64,000 nt of DNA from contig NZ_CAJNAT010000030.1 in NCBI RefSeq assembly GCF_905220705.1, forward strand, positions 1 through 64,000. The letters run 5' to 3'. The notes beneath the pieces were generated by a model. That model saw only the letters and a list, made by a program, of their open reading frames with translations, was not told where the DNA came from and ran no database searches. The translations under genes were made by a program, and so were the position numbers. This document shows positions 1 through 9,177 of this stretch, piece after piece (the first letter of the stretch is position 1; every line of letters starts with the position of its first letter). The DNA comes from Paraburkholderia domus (lineage in GTDB: Bacteria; Pseudomonadota; Gammaproteobacteria; Burkholderiales; Burkholderiaceae).

Positions 1-125
1 CTTTGCAGCAGCAAAGAGAAGTAGGTGCCGCCCCGCACAGGGGCAACGCTAATAGACCAAAAAGAATGCAAGGAAAGGCCAACACCACAAAAGCACAGAC
101 GAACAAGCGCCACGCAACCCCCAGC
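1..125. repeat. Partial copy of an interspersed intergenic repeat
   Basis: The first ~125 bases match the right-hand end of the large inverted repeat at 56252-56375. Both carry an AGCAAAG..AAGTAGGTGCC block, then CCCCGCACAGGGGCAACGC, CTAATA-ACC and AAGGAAAGGCCAA, then a run resembling CACAGAC-AACAAGCGCC. The copy is cut off by the window edge. It codes for nothing convincing. It looks like one member of a dispersed, non-coding Paraburkholderia-type repeat family; the family assignment is from memory, whereas the match inside the window is seen directly. Confidence 0.75.
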
Positions 126-256
126 CTGGACAGGCACCACAAAAACCAAACCCCCTTCCACGAAAGTGGACATCGCACCACCGTCTGCAGAAAACCAAAA
201 CCTTTGCCACAATGCCCCATCGCGCGAAAGCGCCCGAAACATCAAATGAACAGAAA

Positions 257-1252
257 ATGATCCCCTTCTCGGTCCTCGACCTGGCACCGGTCGCCGCAGG
301 CGCCACCCCCGCAGACGCGTTCAGAAACACCCTCGACCTCGCGCAACACGCGGAAAACTGGAACTACCGCCGCTTCTGGCTCGCAGAGCACCACAACATG
401 ACCGGCATCGCCAGCGCGGCCACCGCGGTGGTGATCGGCCACGTCGCCGGTGGGACGAAGACAATCCGCGTCGGCTCCGGCGGCGTCATGCTGCCGAACC
501 ACGCACCGCTTGTCATCGCAGAACAGTTCGGTACCCTCGCCTCGCTCTATCCCAACCGCATCGACCTGGGCCTCGGCCGCGCACCCGGCACCGATCAAAC
601 CACCGCCCGCGCACTGCGCCGCGATCTGCAAAATAGCGCAGAGTCCTTCCCCGACGACGTCGTCGAGTTGCAACGCTATTTCGCCGACCCCGTGCCGGGC
701 CAGCGCATTCGCGCAGTCCCCGGCGCAGGCCTGCATGTGCCGCTGTGGCTGCTCGGCTCGTCGCTCTATAGCGCTCAACTGGCCGCGGCGCTCGGTCTGC
801 CGTTCGCGTTCGCGTCGCACTTCGCACCCGATCACATGTTCACCGCGCTAAAGATCTATCGCGAGCAATTCCGTCCGTCGGCAACGCTCGATAAGCCTTA
901 CGCGATGGTCGGCGTCAACCTGTTCGCCGCGGATACCAACGAAGAAGCGCGGCGGCTGTTCACGTCGCTGCAGCAGCAGTTCATCAACCTGCGGCGCGGT
1001 ACGCCCGGCCAGCTGCAGCCGCCGGTCGAGCGGCTCGAAGCGTCGGAGATGGAATTGAACGGCGTCGCGCACTCGCTCGCCTGCTCGGTGATCGGCGATC
1101 GCGATGCGGTACGCGAAGGACTGCTGTCTGTCATCAATCAGACCGGCGCGGACGAATTGATGTTGACCGCGCAGATCTACGATCACAAGGCGCGGCTGCG
1201 CTCGTTCGAAATCGGCGCGCAAGTTCGCGAAGAGTTGGGCGCCGGTAAGTAA
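257..1252 (+). CDS. LLM class flavin-dependent oxidoreductase (luciferase-like monooxygenase)
   Basis: A 331-residue protein beginning MIPFSVLDLAPV, the usual opening of the short bacterial luciferase-like (LLM) subfamily. Conserved blocks include FWLAEHHNM near residue 40, the GSGGVMLPNHAPL block, and DLGLGRAPGTD, typical of this F420/FMN-dependent TIM-barrel family. It is expected to be a cytosolic flavin-dependent oxidoreductase; the substrate cannot be told from sequence. An in-frame ATG at 212 would add 15 residues with no family similarity, so I prefer 257, although no strong ribosome binding site is visible at either start. A good terminator hairpin follows. Confidence 0.88.
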   Translation: MIPFSVLDLAPVAAGATPADAFRNTLDLAQHAENWNYRRFWLAEHHNMTGIASAATAVVIGHVAGGTKTIRVGSGGVMLPNHAPLVIAEQFGTLASLYPNRIDLGLGRAPGTDQTTARALRRDLQNSAESFPDDVVELQRYFADPVPGQRIRAVPGAGLHVPLWLLGSSLYSAQLAAALGLPFAFASHFAPDHMFTALKIYREQFRPSATLDKPYAMVGVNLFAADTNEEARRLFTSLQQQFINLRRGTPGQLQPPVERLEASEMELNGVAHSLACSVIGDRDAVREGLLSVINQTGADELMLTAQIYDHKARLRSFEIGAQVREELGAGK

Positions 1253-1270
1253 CAACGCCGGCAAGTAAAA

Positions 1271-1310
1271 AAGGGCGGCCTGCATCAGTAAAGGCCGCCC
1301 TTCTCTTTTT
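1271..1310 (+). terminator. Rho-independent terminator after the LLM oxidoreductase
   Basis: A perfect 10-bp stem AAGGGCGGCC/GGCCGCCCTT (1271-1280 and 1293-1302) is followed by TCTCTTTTT. An A-run precedes the stem, so it may work in both directions between the converging flanking genes. Confidence 0.85.
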
Positions 1311-1413
1311 CGACAATCGGATGGCTGCCCAAAGTACACGAGCATCGGGTCGATCCGACGCAATCCTCACCACGCCCGGTCGGGCCATGCGAGTTCAAGC
1401 CCACACCCTGGCT

Positions 1414-2595
1414 CTAAGTTCCACGAAAACTCAAACGGCGCTCAGAGACTCTCCGATTAGCCGGCACCGCGGCCAAGCCATCGAGCAATGCCTTATGAAA
1501 CGCCTGCGGATCCTGCATCTGCGGCGCGTGCCCCAAATCGGGGAATTCGACGAGCGTCGCGTGCGGAATCGCCTTCGCAGCAGCCTTGCCCAGTTCCGGG
1601 TAATGGCCGATCTTCGCGCGCACCTCAGGCGGCGCCACATCCTTGCCGATCGCGGTCGTGTCCTTCTGGCCGATCAGCAAAAGGGTCGGCACGCTCAGGT
1701 GGCCCAGTTCGTATACCACCGGCTGCGTATAAATCATGTCGTCCAGCAACGCGGAATTCCACGCTACGACCTGTTTGCCCGGGCCGCGGTACATCCCCGC
1801 CAGCATCTGCACCCACGGTTCATAGTCGGCACGCCACTGGCCGGCGTAGTAGGTCGCCTGCTCGTAGTGGCGAATGCTGTCCGCAGTCGTCTTCAGCTCG
1901 CGCTCGTACCATTGGTCGACGGATAACGACGGGACGCCCTTCGCCTTCCAGTCCTCAAGACCGATCGGATTGACCAGCACCAGTTGCTGAGTCTCATGCG
2001 GATACATCAGCGCATAGCGGATCGCAAGCATGCCGCCGGTCGAATGGCCGATCACAGTCGCATCGGTCACGCCGAGCGATTCGAGCAGCGCATGCGTATT
2101 GCGCGCCAGTTGCTGAAAGCTGTACTGATAGTGCGCGGGCTTGCTCGACTTGCAAAAGCCGATCTGGTCCGGCGCGATCACCCGATAGCCGGCGTCGCTC
2201 AGACGATGAATGGTCGCGTCCCACGTCGCCGCGCAGAAGTTCTTGCCATGCAGCAACACGGCCGTGCGTCCGTTCGCGTGCTCTGGTTTGATATCCATGT
2301 ACGCCATGTGCAGCGCCACGCCTTGCGAAGTGAAGTCGTACTGCTCGACCGGCGCCGGATAGTTGAAGCCCTGCAACTCGGGGCCGTACGCTGGGCCGCT
2401 GTTGTCGACGGCCGCAGCCGAAGCCGCGCTGATAGCCGCGGGACCGGCCTGGCTAGCGGGGTTAGCAGGACTGACAGGACTGACAGAGCGCTTCGCAACG
2501 GCGGCGCTGGCCGGCGTGGCGGCAAAAACGCCTGGCGCGGCGGCTAGCACGCAGGCGCTCAATATGGCGAACAAAGACTGGCGGCGGAAATTCAT
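1414..2595 (-). CDS. Exported alpha/beta-fold hydrolase
   Basis: A 393-residue alpha/beta hydrolase. The start at 2595 is chosen because the protein then opens with a clear Sec signal peptide (MNFRRQSLFAILSACVLAAA, cleavage near AFA/AATPA). An Ala/Ser/Pro-rich linker to about residue 70 precedes the catalytic domain. Seen motifs: oxyanion-loop LLHGKNF (115-120), nucleophile elbow GHSTGG with Ser185, an acid region LIGQKDT and a late His in LGHAPQ, giving a plausible Ser-Asp-His triad. It resembles haloperoxidase/epoxide-hydrolase-like esterases, but the substrate is unknown. The frame stays open upstream to 2940; that extension lacks family similarity and would bury the signal peptide. Confidence 0.85.
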   Translation of the reverse strand: MNFRRQSLFAILSACVLAAAPGVFAATPASAAVAKRSVSPVSPANPASQAGPAAISAASAAAVDNSGPAYGPELQGFNYPAPVEQYDFTSQGVALHMAYMDIKPEHANGRTAVLLHGKNFCAATWDATIHRLSDAGYRVIAPDQIGFCKSSKPAHYQYSFQQLARNTHALLESLGVTDATVIGHSTGGMLAIRYALMYPHETQQLVLVNPIGLEDWKAKGVPSLSVDQWYERELKTTADSIRHYEQATYYAGQWRADYEPWVQMLAGMYRGPGKQVVAWNSALLDDMIYTQPVVYELGHLSVPTLLLIGQKDTTAIGKDVAPPEVRAKIGHYPELGKAAAKAIPHATLVEFPDLGHAPQMQDPQAFHKALLDGLAAVPANRRVSERRLSFRGT

Positions 2596-3014
2596 CGATT
2601 GTTTTTCTTGCAACGAGAAATCAACGGGAAGCATGCTGGCCGCGCGCACTGGCAAGCCAGCGCCCGAACCCGGTTCAGAGCAGAGAATTCTACGACGCGC
2701 CGCCGGACTCTGCTGCCGCGCGCGCAGGCTCATGGCGGCACCGGCCAGTGTGGCACGCATATTGCGGCGGCTCACCTCACGTTCTATGTGTCGTGGCGTA
2801 CGGATGCGTCTCGTGCAAGAGTTGATCGTTCGCAAGGCGGTCGCACGAGCGGCATCCGCACAATTCACACTATTCGCCCTTAGCAAATCGGTGCTAGAAC
2901 TAGCAGACGGGCCCGCAAAGACGGCGCCGCCTGGCAGCACGAATCAATGGCCGAGCGCAGCGAAACAGAACCAGGCGAACAGGACATCCGGGGCATACTA
3001 ATCAGGAGACAGAC
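2596..3014. other. Intergenic region between the divergent hydrolase and glgC
   Basis: About 420 bases between divergently transcribed genes, so it must hold both promoters. Apart from the AGGAGACAGAC ribosome binding site just before glgC, I see no clear operator, RNA gene or conserved small ORF. Confidence 0.5.
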
Positions 3015-4280
3015 ATGGAAACTCCGGCACGGCTGAACGATCTGCAACGCACCACCCTCGCCATCGTCCTCGCGGGCGGACGGGGCACGCGGCTCGGGCC
3101 GCTCACCAACAAGCGCGTCAAACCGGCGGTGCACTTCGGCGGCAAATACCGGATCATCGACTTCGCACTTTCCAATTGTCTGAACTCCGGCATCCGCCGC
3201 ATCGCGGTCGTCACGCAATATAAGGCGCACTCGCTATTGCGCCACCTGCAGCGCGGCTGGGGCTTCCTGCGCGGCGAATTCGGCGAATTCATCGATCTCT
3301 GGCCGGCGCAGCAGCGTGTGGAAGGCGCCCACTGGTACCGCGGGACCGCGGACGCCGTGTTCCAGAACCTCGACATCATCCGCTCGATCCGGCCGAAATA
3401 CGTGGTGGTGCTGGCGGGCGACCACATCTACAAGATGGACTACACGCGCATGATCGCGGATCACGCGGAAAGCGGCGCGGATTGCACGGTCGGCTGCATC
3501 GAGGTGCCGCGCATGGAAGCGGTGGCCTTCGGCGTGATGCACGTGGATGAAAACCGCCGCGTCACCGGCTTCGTCGAAAAACCCGCCGATCCGCCCGCCA
3601 TGCCGGGCCGCCCGGATTCGGCGCTCGCCAGCATGGGCATCTACGTGTTCAGCGCCGATTACCTGTATTCGCTGCTCGAAGAGAACATCTCGAGCGTCGA
3701 TACCGATCACGACTTCGGCAAGGACATCCTGCCGCGCGTCGTCACGCAAGGTACGGCGATCGCGCATCCGTTCAGCATGTCCTGCGTATCGTCGGACCCG
3801 AACGTGGAGCCGTACTGGCGCGACGTCGGCACGATCGACGCCTATTGGGCAGCCAACCTCGACCTCGCGTCCACCATTCCGACGCTCGATCTATATGACC
3901 GCAACTGGCCGATCTGGACGTATCAGGAGCAATTGCCGCCCGCCAAGTTCGTACGCGACCTGAAAGGCCTGCAAGGCACCGGCAACAATCTGATCGTGTG
4001 CGGCGGCTGCGTGATTTCCGGTTCGCAAATTTCACGCTCAGTGTTGTCGTCGAACGTGAAAGTAAGTTCGTTCTGTAATATCAATGAGGCAGTCTTATTG
4101 CCGCAGGTCACCGTCGGCGCGAGCTGCCGGCTGCAGAAAGTGGTGATAGACCGCGGCTGCACCATTCCGGACGGCACGGTGATCGGCGAAGATCCGGCAA
4201 GCGATGCCGAACGCTTTTATCGCACCGACGACGGCGTGGTGCTGGTCACGCCCGAAGCGCTGCGGCAGAAGGGAACGTGA
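3015..4280 (+). CDS. glgC: Glucose-1-phosphate adenylyltransferase (ADP-glucose pyrophosphorylase)
   Basis: A 421-residue protein, the normal GlgC length. It makes ADP-glucose from ATP and glucose-1-phosphate, the committed step of bacterial glycogen synthesis, in the cytosol. The N-terminus has the nucleotidyltransferase signature LAGGRGTRLGPLT followed by KPAVHFGGKYRIIDFALSNC (residues ~17-55). Further on are AGDHIYKMDY (metal/sugar site), VTGFVEKP and SMGIYVF. The C-terminal ~130 residues form the left-handed beta-helix domain. The start has a strong ribosome binding site (AGGAG, 7 bases upstream). glgA follows on the same strand 109 bases later, so the two probably form an operon. Confidence 0.97.
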   Translation: METPARLNDLQRTTLAIVLAGGRGTRLGPLTNKRVKPAVHFGGKYRIIDFALSNCLNSGIRRIAVVTQYKAHSLLRHLQRGWGFLRGEFGEFIDLWPAQQRVEGAHWYRGTADAVFQNLDIIRSIRPKYVVVLAGDHIYKMDYTRMIADHAESGADCTVGCIEVPRMEAVAFGVMHVDENRRVTGFVEKPADPPAMPGRPDSALASMGIYVFSADYLYSLLEENISSVDTDHDFGKDILPRVVTQGTAIAHPFSMSCVSSDPNVEPYWRDVGTIDAYWAANLDLASTIPTLDLYDRNWPIWTYQEQLPPAKFVRDLKGLQGTGNNLIVCGGCVISGSQISRSVLSSNVKVSSFCNINEAVLLPQVTVGASCRLQKVVIDRGCTIPDGTVIGEDPASDAERFYRTDDGVVLVTPEALRQKGT

Positions 4281-4389
4281 TCCTCGCCGGGACGGCAAGA
4301 CGAACGGGTAGCACAAGCCGCCGCCCGTCTTGCCGCTCAGACAATGCGTACGCAGCACACCCCGCACTAACAGGAACGAGACCGAGCCT

Positions 4390-5850
4390 ATGACGATTCG
4401 CGCCCTGCACGTCGCAAGCGAGCTGTATCCCCTCCTCAAAACAGGCGGTCTCGCCGACGTCGCGGGCGCGTTGCCGCCCGCGCTGATCGAGCGCGGCGCC
4501 GATGTGCGGGTGCTGCTGCCCGGCTTTCCGGCGGTGGTCGCCGGCTTGACCGACTTGCGGCCGGTGGCGCAACTGGGCCGCCGTTTCGACTCGCCGGGCG
4601 TCACGCTCGAACAGGGTACGCTGCCGTCGAACGGCCTGATCGTCTATGTGATCCGCGCCGGTGCGCTGTATGACCGGCCCGGCAACCCCTATCTGAACGA
4701 CGAACACGTGCCGTACGGCGACAACGCGCAACGCTTCGCCCTGCTCGGCTGGGTCGCCGCCCAACTCGCGCAACACCTCGACCCGGCGTGGGCCCCGCAG
4801 ATCGTCCACGCGCATGACTGGCATGCCGGGCTCGCGCCCGCCTATCTGAAGGCGGCTGAACGGCAGCACGGCCGCTGGTTCGCGCGCAGCGTCTTCACGG
4901 TGCATAACCTCGCCTATCAGGGTGTTTTTCCCGCGCACCAGTTCGGCCAGCTGGCGTTGCCGGACGACTTCTTCAGCATGCACGGCGTCGAATTCTATGG
5001 GCAGTTGTCGTTCCTCAAGGCCGGCCTTTACTACAGCGACCGCATCACGACCGTCAGCCCGACCTACGCACGCGAGATTCAGACACTCGCCCAGGGCGGC
5101 GGGCTCGATGCGCTGCTGCGCCATCGCTCGCACGATCTGAGCGGCATCCTGAACGGCGTCGACTATTCGGTGTGGAATCCCGCCACCGACGCGCTCCTCG
5201 AAGATCACTACACGGACACCCGTCTGACCGGCAAACTGGCCTGCAAGGAGGCACTGCAGAAGCGCTTCGGCCTTGCGCAAAAAAGCGATGCGCTGCTGTT
5301 CGGCGTGGTGAGCCGGCTGACCGAACAGAAAGGCCTCGACCTGCTGCTCGAGACGGTCCCCGAAATTGTCAAACGCGGCGGCCAGCTGGTGGTGTTCGGC
5401 ACCGGCGACCCGGCGCTCGAAAACGGGTTGAAGCGCGTTGCACACACGCATCCGGAATCGGTGGCGGTCGAACTGGGGTTCGACGAAACACTCGCGCATA
5501 CGATCATCGCCGGCAGTGATGTGATCGCGGTGCCATCGCGCTTCGAGCCATGCGGGCTGACGCAACTGTACGCGTTAGCTTATGGGTCGCTGCCGCTTGT
5601 GCATTGCGTCGGCGGCCTCGCGGACACGGTGGTCGACGCGTCGCTCGAGAATCTCGCCGACGATCTCGCCACCGGCTTCGTGTTCGAACGTTTCGAGCCG
5701 AAGGGTCTCGCCGCGGCGATCCGCCGCGCGTTTGCGCTCTACGACCGCCGCACCGAGTGGAAAGCCGCGCAACGTCGCGCCATGCATCAGGACTTCGGCT
5801 GGGGTGCCTCCGCCGAGCGCTATCTGGCGCTGTACCGCGAACTCGCCTGA
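4390..5850 (+). CDS. glgA: Glycogen synthase (ADP-glucose type, GT5)
   Basis: A 486-residue GT5 glycosyltransferase that extends alpha-1,4-glucan chains using the ADP-glucose made by the upstream GlgC. The N-terminal KTGGLADVAGALP motif binds ADP-glucose; VHAHDWHAGLAP and TVHNLAYQG follow. The C-terminal Rossmann domain carries SRLTEQKGLDLL and the retaining-enzyme motif SRFEPCGLTQLYALAYG. The start at 4390 gives MTIRALHVASELYPL, the family N-terminus; the frame is open 20 codons further upstream without similarity. No branching enzyme, phosphorylase or malto-oligosaccharide gene lies beside it here. Confidence 0.96.
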   Translation: MTIRALHVASELYPLLKTGGLADVAGALPPALIERGADVRVLLPGFPAVVAGLTDLRPVAQLGRRFDSPGVTLEQGTLPSNGLIVYVIRAGALYDRPGNPYLNDEHVPYGDNAQRFALLGWVAAQLAQHLDPAWAPQIVHAHDWHAGLAPAYLKAAERQHGRWFARSVFTVHNLAYQGVFPAHQFGQLALPDDFFSMHGVEFYGQLSFLKAGLYYSDRITTVSPTYAREIQTLAQGGGLDALLRHRSHDLSGILNGVDYSVWNPATDALLEDHYTDTRLTGKLACKEALQKRFGLAQKSDALLFGVVSRLTEQKGLDLLLETVPEIVKRGGQLVVFGTGDPALENGLKRVAHTHPESVAVELGFDETLAHTIIAGSDVIAVPSRFEPCGLTQLYALAYGSLPLVHCVGGLADTVVDASLENLADDLATGFVFERFEPKGLAAAIRRAFALYDRRTEWKAAQRRAMHQDFGWGASAERYLALYRELA

Positions 5851-6071
5851 TCTCGCCTCATTCGTTTGATGGTTCGACGCAACAACACGGGGACGGATCA
5901 ACTCGCGTGTGACAAACTCATGTATTGTTTCCTGACGATGCAGAGCGCGCGTTTTTCTTGCACCATCTGAAACAGCCACGCCGCTTCAGGCGCCCGGCCG
6001 AAGCCGGTTCGTTACCGCGGCCATCTTTCCGTTTTCATTGATCGCGCATGACCGCTTGCGCGGGCCACACC

Positions 6072-6938
6072 ATGACGAAAAACGTTCTGAGCATTCAGTC
6101 ACATGTCGTCTTCGGGCACGCCGGTAACAGCGCGGCCGAGTTTCCGATGCGCCGGCTCGGCGTCAACGTCTGGCCGCTCAATACCGTGCAGTTCTCGAAC
6201 CACACGCAGTACGGTCATTGGACCGGCGGTGCGATCGAGGCTTCGCAGATGGAAGAGCTCATCGAAGGGATTGGCGCGATCGGCATGCTGCCACGCTGCG
6301 ACGCCGTGCTGTCCGGCTATCTGGGCACGCCCGAGCAGGCGCAATCGGTGCTGGAGATCGTCAAAGCAGTGAAGGCCGCCAATCCGCGCGCGTGGTACTT
6401 CTGCGACCCGGTGATGGGCGCCGCGAGCGGCTGCAAGGTCGAACCGGGCATCCAGGAATTTCTGGTGCGCACCATGCCGCAAGTGGCCGACGCGATGGCG
6501 CCGAACCATACCGAGTTGCAACGCCTCGTGGGCCGCGAGATCGAGACGCTCGAAGAAGCCGTGACCGCGTGCCGCGAGGTCATCGCCCGCGGACCGAAAC
6601 TCATGCTGGTCAAACACCTGCTCGATCGCAACAGTCCCGCCGACCGTTTCAACATGCTGGTCGTCACGGAACGCGAGGCCTGGATGGGGCAGCGTCCGCT
6701 CTACCCGTTCGCGCGGCAGCCGGTGGGCGTCGGCGATCTGACGAGCGCGGTCTTCGTCGCGCGCACGCTGCTGGGCGATTCGATCCGCGCGGCCTTCGAG
6801 CACACGCTGGCCGCCGTGAACGCGGTAGTGAAAACGACGTGGCAGGCTGGGCGCTATGAACTGGAACTGGTGGCCGCGCAGGACGAAATCGCGCAACCGC
6901 GTGAATGGTTCGACGCCTGGGTCGCGGATACGGCATAG
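6072..6938 (+). CDS. pdxY: Pyridoxal kinase
   Basis: A 288-residue PfkB/ribokinase-superfamily kinase that phosphorylates pyridoxal to PLP in vitamin B6 salvage. It opens MTKNVLSIQSHVVFGHAGNSA, characteristic of PdxY, with PLNTVQFSNHTQYG near residue 45. The DPVMGAASGCKV block and the C-terminal GVGDLTSAVF anion hole/catalytic-Asp motif identify the family. The start at 6072 matches the family length (about 287); an in-frame ATG at 6048 would add eight residues. It appears to be transcribed on its own. Confidence 0.95.
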   Translation: MTKNVLSIQSHVVFGHAGNSAAEFPMRRLGVNVWPLNTVQFSNHTQYGHWTGGAIEASQMEELIEGIGAIGMLPRCDAVLSGYLGTPEQAQSVLEIVKAVKAANPRAWYFCDPVMGAASGCKVEPGIQEFLVRTMPQVADAMAPNHTELQRLVGREIETLEEAVTACREVIARGPKLMLVKHLLDRNSPADRFNMLVVTEREAWMGQRPLYPFARQPVGVGDLTSAVFVARTLLGDSIRAAFEHTLAAVNAVVKTTWQAGRYELELVAAQDEIAQPREWFDAWVADTA

Positions 6939-7040
6939 CCGCCGTGAGGCGTGCGACCCGCGTTTGTCAGGCCGCCGTCCTATAATGCGTGCCGCGTAGG
7001 CGAGGCAATCACCCGCCCGCACCGCATTTTTCAGGAGTCC

Positions 7041-7077
7041 GGGCGTCCGGGCATCCGGCATCCGGCATCCGGCATTC
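7041..7077. repeat. Short tandem repeat of CATCCGG
   Basis: Three to four near-perfect copies of a 7-base unit (CATCCGG, with a GTCCGGG variant first) lie directly upstream of the hypothetical gene, within 20 bases of its start. A repeat of this kind can expand or contract; no function is evident. Confidence 0.6.
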
Positions 7078-7093
7078 AGCAGACGAGGCATTG

Positions 7094-7555
7094 ATGGACG
7101 GTTATATCCGCAGCGAGCGGGAAGAATTTTTTGAGCAGTTGTGCATGAGCGTCGACGCGGACGAAGCGCACGAGCAGGAAGCGATCGAGTACTTCGAGAA
7201 CCAGTTCGACCAGGCCGACTTCGATCCCGCACAGTGGCTCGACATCGCGCTTTACTATTCGCCGGCGGTGGCGCGCGGCATCGTCGACATGGTGACGGCC
7301 GACGACAAGGCGCGCAGCAACATCGCCGAAGTCATCGCCGACAACCTCGACATTTCGTACGGCGAGGACGAGTGCCAGCATTTCGCCGAGACCATCGAGT
7401 TCGCGCTCAACAACAATGTGCCGGTGGACCTCGACCTCGTGCTCGACGGCTGTCAGCGCGCCATCGACGATCTCGACACCTGGGCCGACGAAGCGACCAA
7501 GGCGCCGCTGTTGCGCCTGCGCGAAGAATTGCTGCGCCAGCAAGGCGAGCATTGA
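7094..7555 (+). CDS. Conserved hypothetical protein, acidic and helical
   Basis: A 153-residue protein of unknown function. It is strongly acidic, with no signal peptide or membrane segment, and appears mostly alpha-helical (for example EFFEQLCMSVDADEAHEQEA and HFAETIEFALNNNVPVDLDL). I do not recognise a characterised domain. The ATG at 7094 (MDGYIRSEREEFF) is preferred over the upstream in-frame ATG at 6989, whose extension is low-complexity and runs through a short CATCCGG tandem repeat at about 7041-7077. It stands alone between pdxY and a transporter gene. Confidence 0.75.
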   Translation: MDGYIRSEREEFFEQLCMSVDADEAHEQEAIEYFENQFDQADFDPAQWLDIALYYSPAVARGIVDMVTADDKARSNIAEVIADNLDISYGEDECQHFAETIEFALNNNVPVDLDLVLDGCQRAIDDLDTWADEATKAPLLRLREELLRQQGEH

Positions 7556-7569
7556 GTTTGTTGTTTTAT

Positions 7570-7590
7570 CCGGCGCGCTCGCGCCGGTTT
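7570..7590 (+). terminator. Probable terminator hairpin after the hypothetical gene
   Basis: A 7-bp perfect GC stem CCGGCGC/GCGCCGG with a four-base loop sits 15 bases past the stop codon and is followed by TTT. The U-run is short, so termination may be partial. Confidence 0.5.
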
Positions 7591-7924
7591 CCCGAGCGGC
7601 TTCTCCGGGCCGCCTCTCCTTCGCTTCTTCAGCGGACATGGGCCATCCCCGTTCTTAAGCATATGCCGTAATCCGCACTCGCGTGGCGCCGCTGACAGGG
7701 CCCCAGCCGAAGCGCTGCGCGGACTATGCCGAAATGCTCATTCAAAGCGCCGCGAACTGCCAAGACGGTCGCAAATTGGCTTTCTATATTCGTGCCAGAT
7801 TGACCGGCATGGGAACGCCACCGCGCGCAGCCCAATCCCCCCGGGGATTTCCTTCGGGGCGTCGATCCAGTGTTACTGCCTTGCCGCTTTCACACCTGAA
7901 ACTGACGATGGAAGGAGAGACCAC
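7591..7924. other. Intergenic leader upstream of the binding-protein gene
   Basis: This stretch must contain the promoter for the substrate-binding protein gene. The only clear element is the AAGGAGAG ribosome binding site 6-7 bases before the start at 7925. A CCCCCCGGGG...CCTTCGGGG inverted run lies near 7838-7860. The open frame here (7683-7928) has no features of a real protein. Confidence 0.4.
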
Positions 7925-9076
7925 ATGAGTCTTCGCAACACGCTAAAACCGCTCGCACTGTTCGTTGGCGCAACCTTCGCGATCGCGCCGCTGGCCAGTT
8001 TCGCCGACGACCTGCCGGTGAAGATCGGCTTCGCCGCGCCGCTCACGGGCGCCAACGCCGGCTACGGCAAGGATCTGGAGAACGGTGTCCGGCTTGCGAT
8101 CGAAGAAGCCAACGCGCAGAAGATCAAGATCGGCGACAAGGTCGCGCAATTCGAGATCGTGTCAGAGGACGACCAGGCCGACCCGCGCATCGGTGTGCAA
8201 GCCGCGCAGAAGCTGGTCGACGCGGGCGTATCGGTGGTCGTGGGCCACTTCAATTCGGGCACGACGATTCCTGCCTCGCAGGTGTACGAGCAGGCCGGCA
8301 TTCCGGTGATCGACCCGGCCGCCACCAATCCGATCATCACCGGGCGAGGTTTTGCGAACACCTTCATGGTGATTTCCACCGATGCACAAAACGCCGGCAA
8401 CGCGGGCGTCTACGCCGTCGAGGTGACGAAGGCCAAACGCATTGCGATCATCGACGACCGCACCGCGTTCGGCCAGGGCGAGGCCGACGAGTTCGAGAAG
8501 GCGGTCAAGGCGCATGGCGGCAACATCGTGACACGCGAATACACCGACAATCACGCGGTGGACTTCAGCACGCAGATCACCAAAATCAAGGCGGTCAACG
8601 CGGATCTGATTTTCTTCGGCGGTCTGGATACACAGGCGGCAGGCTTCGCGAAGCGGATGAAGCAATTGGGGATGAACGCGCAACTGGTGGGCGGCGGCGG
8701 CGTGATGGATCAGGACTTCATCAAGCTGGCGGGCGACCCGGCCGAAGGCGCGATGGCCTGGGAATATGGCAGACCGTTGGCCCAGTTGCCGGGCGGCAAG
8801 GACTTTTCCGCGAAATTCAAGAAGCGGTTCGGGGTGGATATCCTGTCGTACGCGCCGTTTGGGTATGACGGAGCTTGGGCCGCGATCAAGGCGATGCAGC
8901 AGGCGAAATCCACCTCGCCGGCGGTTTATCGACCGGTTCTCAAGACGATCGATTACGAAGGCGTGACTGGAAAAATTTCTTTCGACGGCACCGGGGCGTT
9001 GAAGAGCGGCGCTTCTACGCTGTATCAGGTCAAGAACGGGAGCTGGGTTCCTATCGTGACCAAGAGCGGAAGTTAA
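7925..9076 (+). CDS. Branched-chain amino acid ABC transporter substrate-binding protein (LivK-like)
   Basis: A 383-residue periplasmic binding protein of the Leu/Ile/Val (LivJ/LivK) type I fold. The first ~27 residues form a Sec signal peptide ending ASFA/DDLPVKIG. The mature protein starts with KIGFAAPLTGANAGYGKDLENGV and contains VVGHFNSGTTIPASQVY, the ligand-contact block of this family, and later SYAPFGYDGAWAAIKAM. A strong AAGGAG ribosome binding site precedes the ATG. No permease (livHM) or ATPase (livGF) gene is adjacent, so it is an orphan that must work with components encoded elsewhere. Ligand specificity cannot be read from sequence. Confidence 0.93.
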   Translation: MSLRNTLKPLALFVGATFAIAPLASFADDLPVKIGFAAPLTGANAGYGKDLENGVRLAIEEANAQKIKIGDKVAQFEIVSEDDQADPRIGVQAAQKLVDAGVSVVVGHFNSGTTIPASQVYEQAGIPVIDPAATNPIITGRGFANTFMVISTDAQNAGNAGVYAVEVTKAKRIAIIDDRTAFGQGEADEFEKAVKAHGGNIVTREYTDNHAVDFSTQITKIKAVNADLIFFGGLDTQAAGFAKRMKQLGMNAQLVGGGGVMDQDFIKLAGDPAEGAMAWEYGRPLAQLPGGKDFSAKFKKRFGVDILSYAPFGYDGAWAAIKAMQQAKSTSPAVYRPVLKTIDYEGVTGKISFDGTGALKSGASTLYQVKNGSWVPIVTKSGS

Positions 9077-9113
9077 GCGTCTCTTTTTGCCCATGACGGC
9101 GTTGTAGTTCGTG

Positions 9114-9146
9114 CGGCAGTGGCGGTACTTTTCACCGCCACTGCCG
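9114..9146. terminator. Hairpin between convergent genes
   Basis: A perfect 13-bp stem CGGCAGTGGCGGT/ACCGCCACTGCCG with a 7-base loop lies between the converging livK-like and DUF3857 genes. There is no U-run on either side, so this is a terminator-like hairpin and not a classic intrinsic terminator. Confidence 0.55.
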
Positions 9147-9177
9147 ATGCTGATGCCCCTGCCGATGCCACACGCGC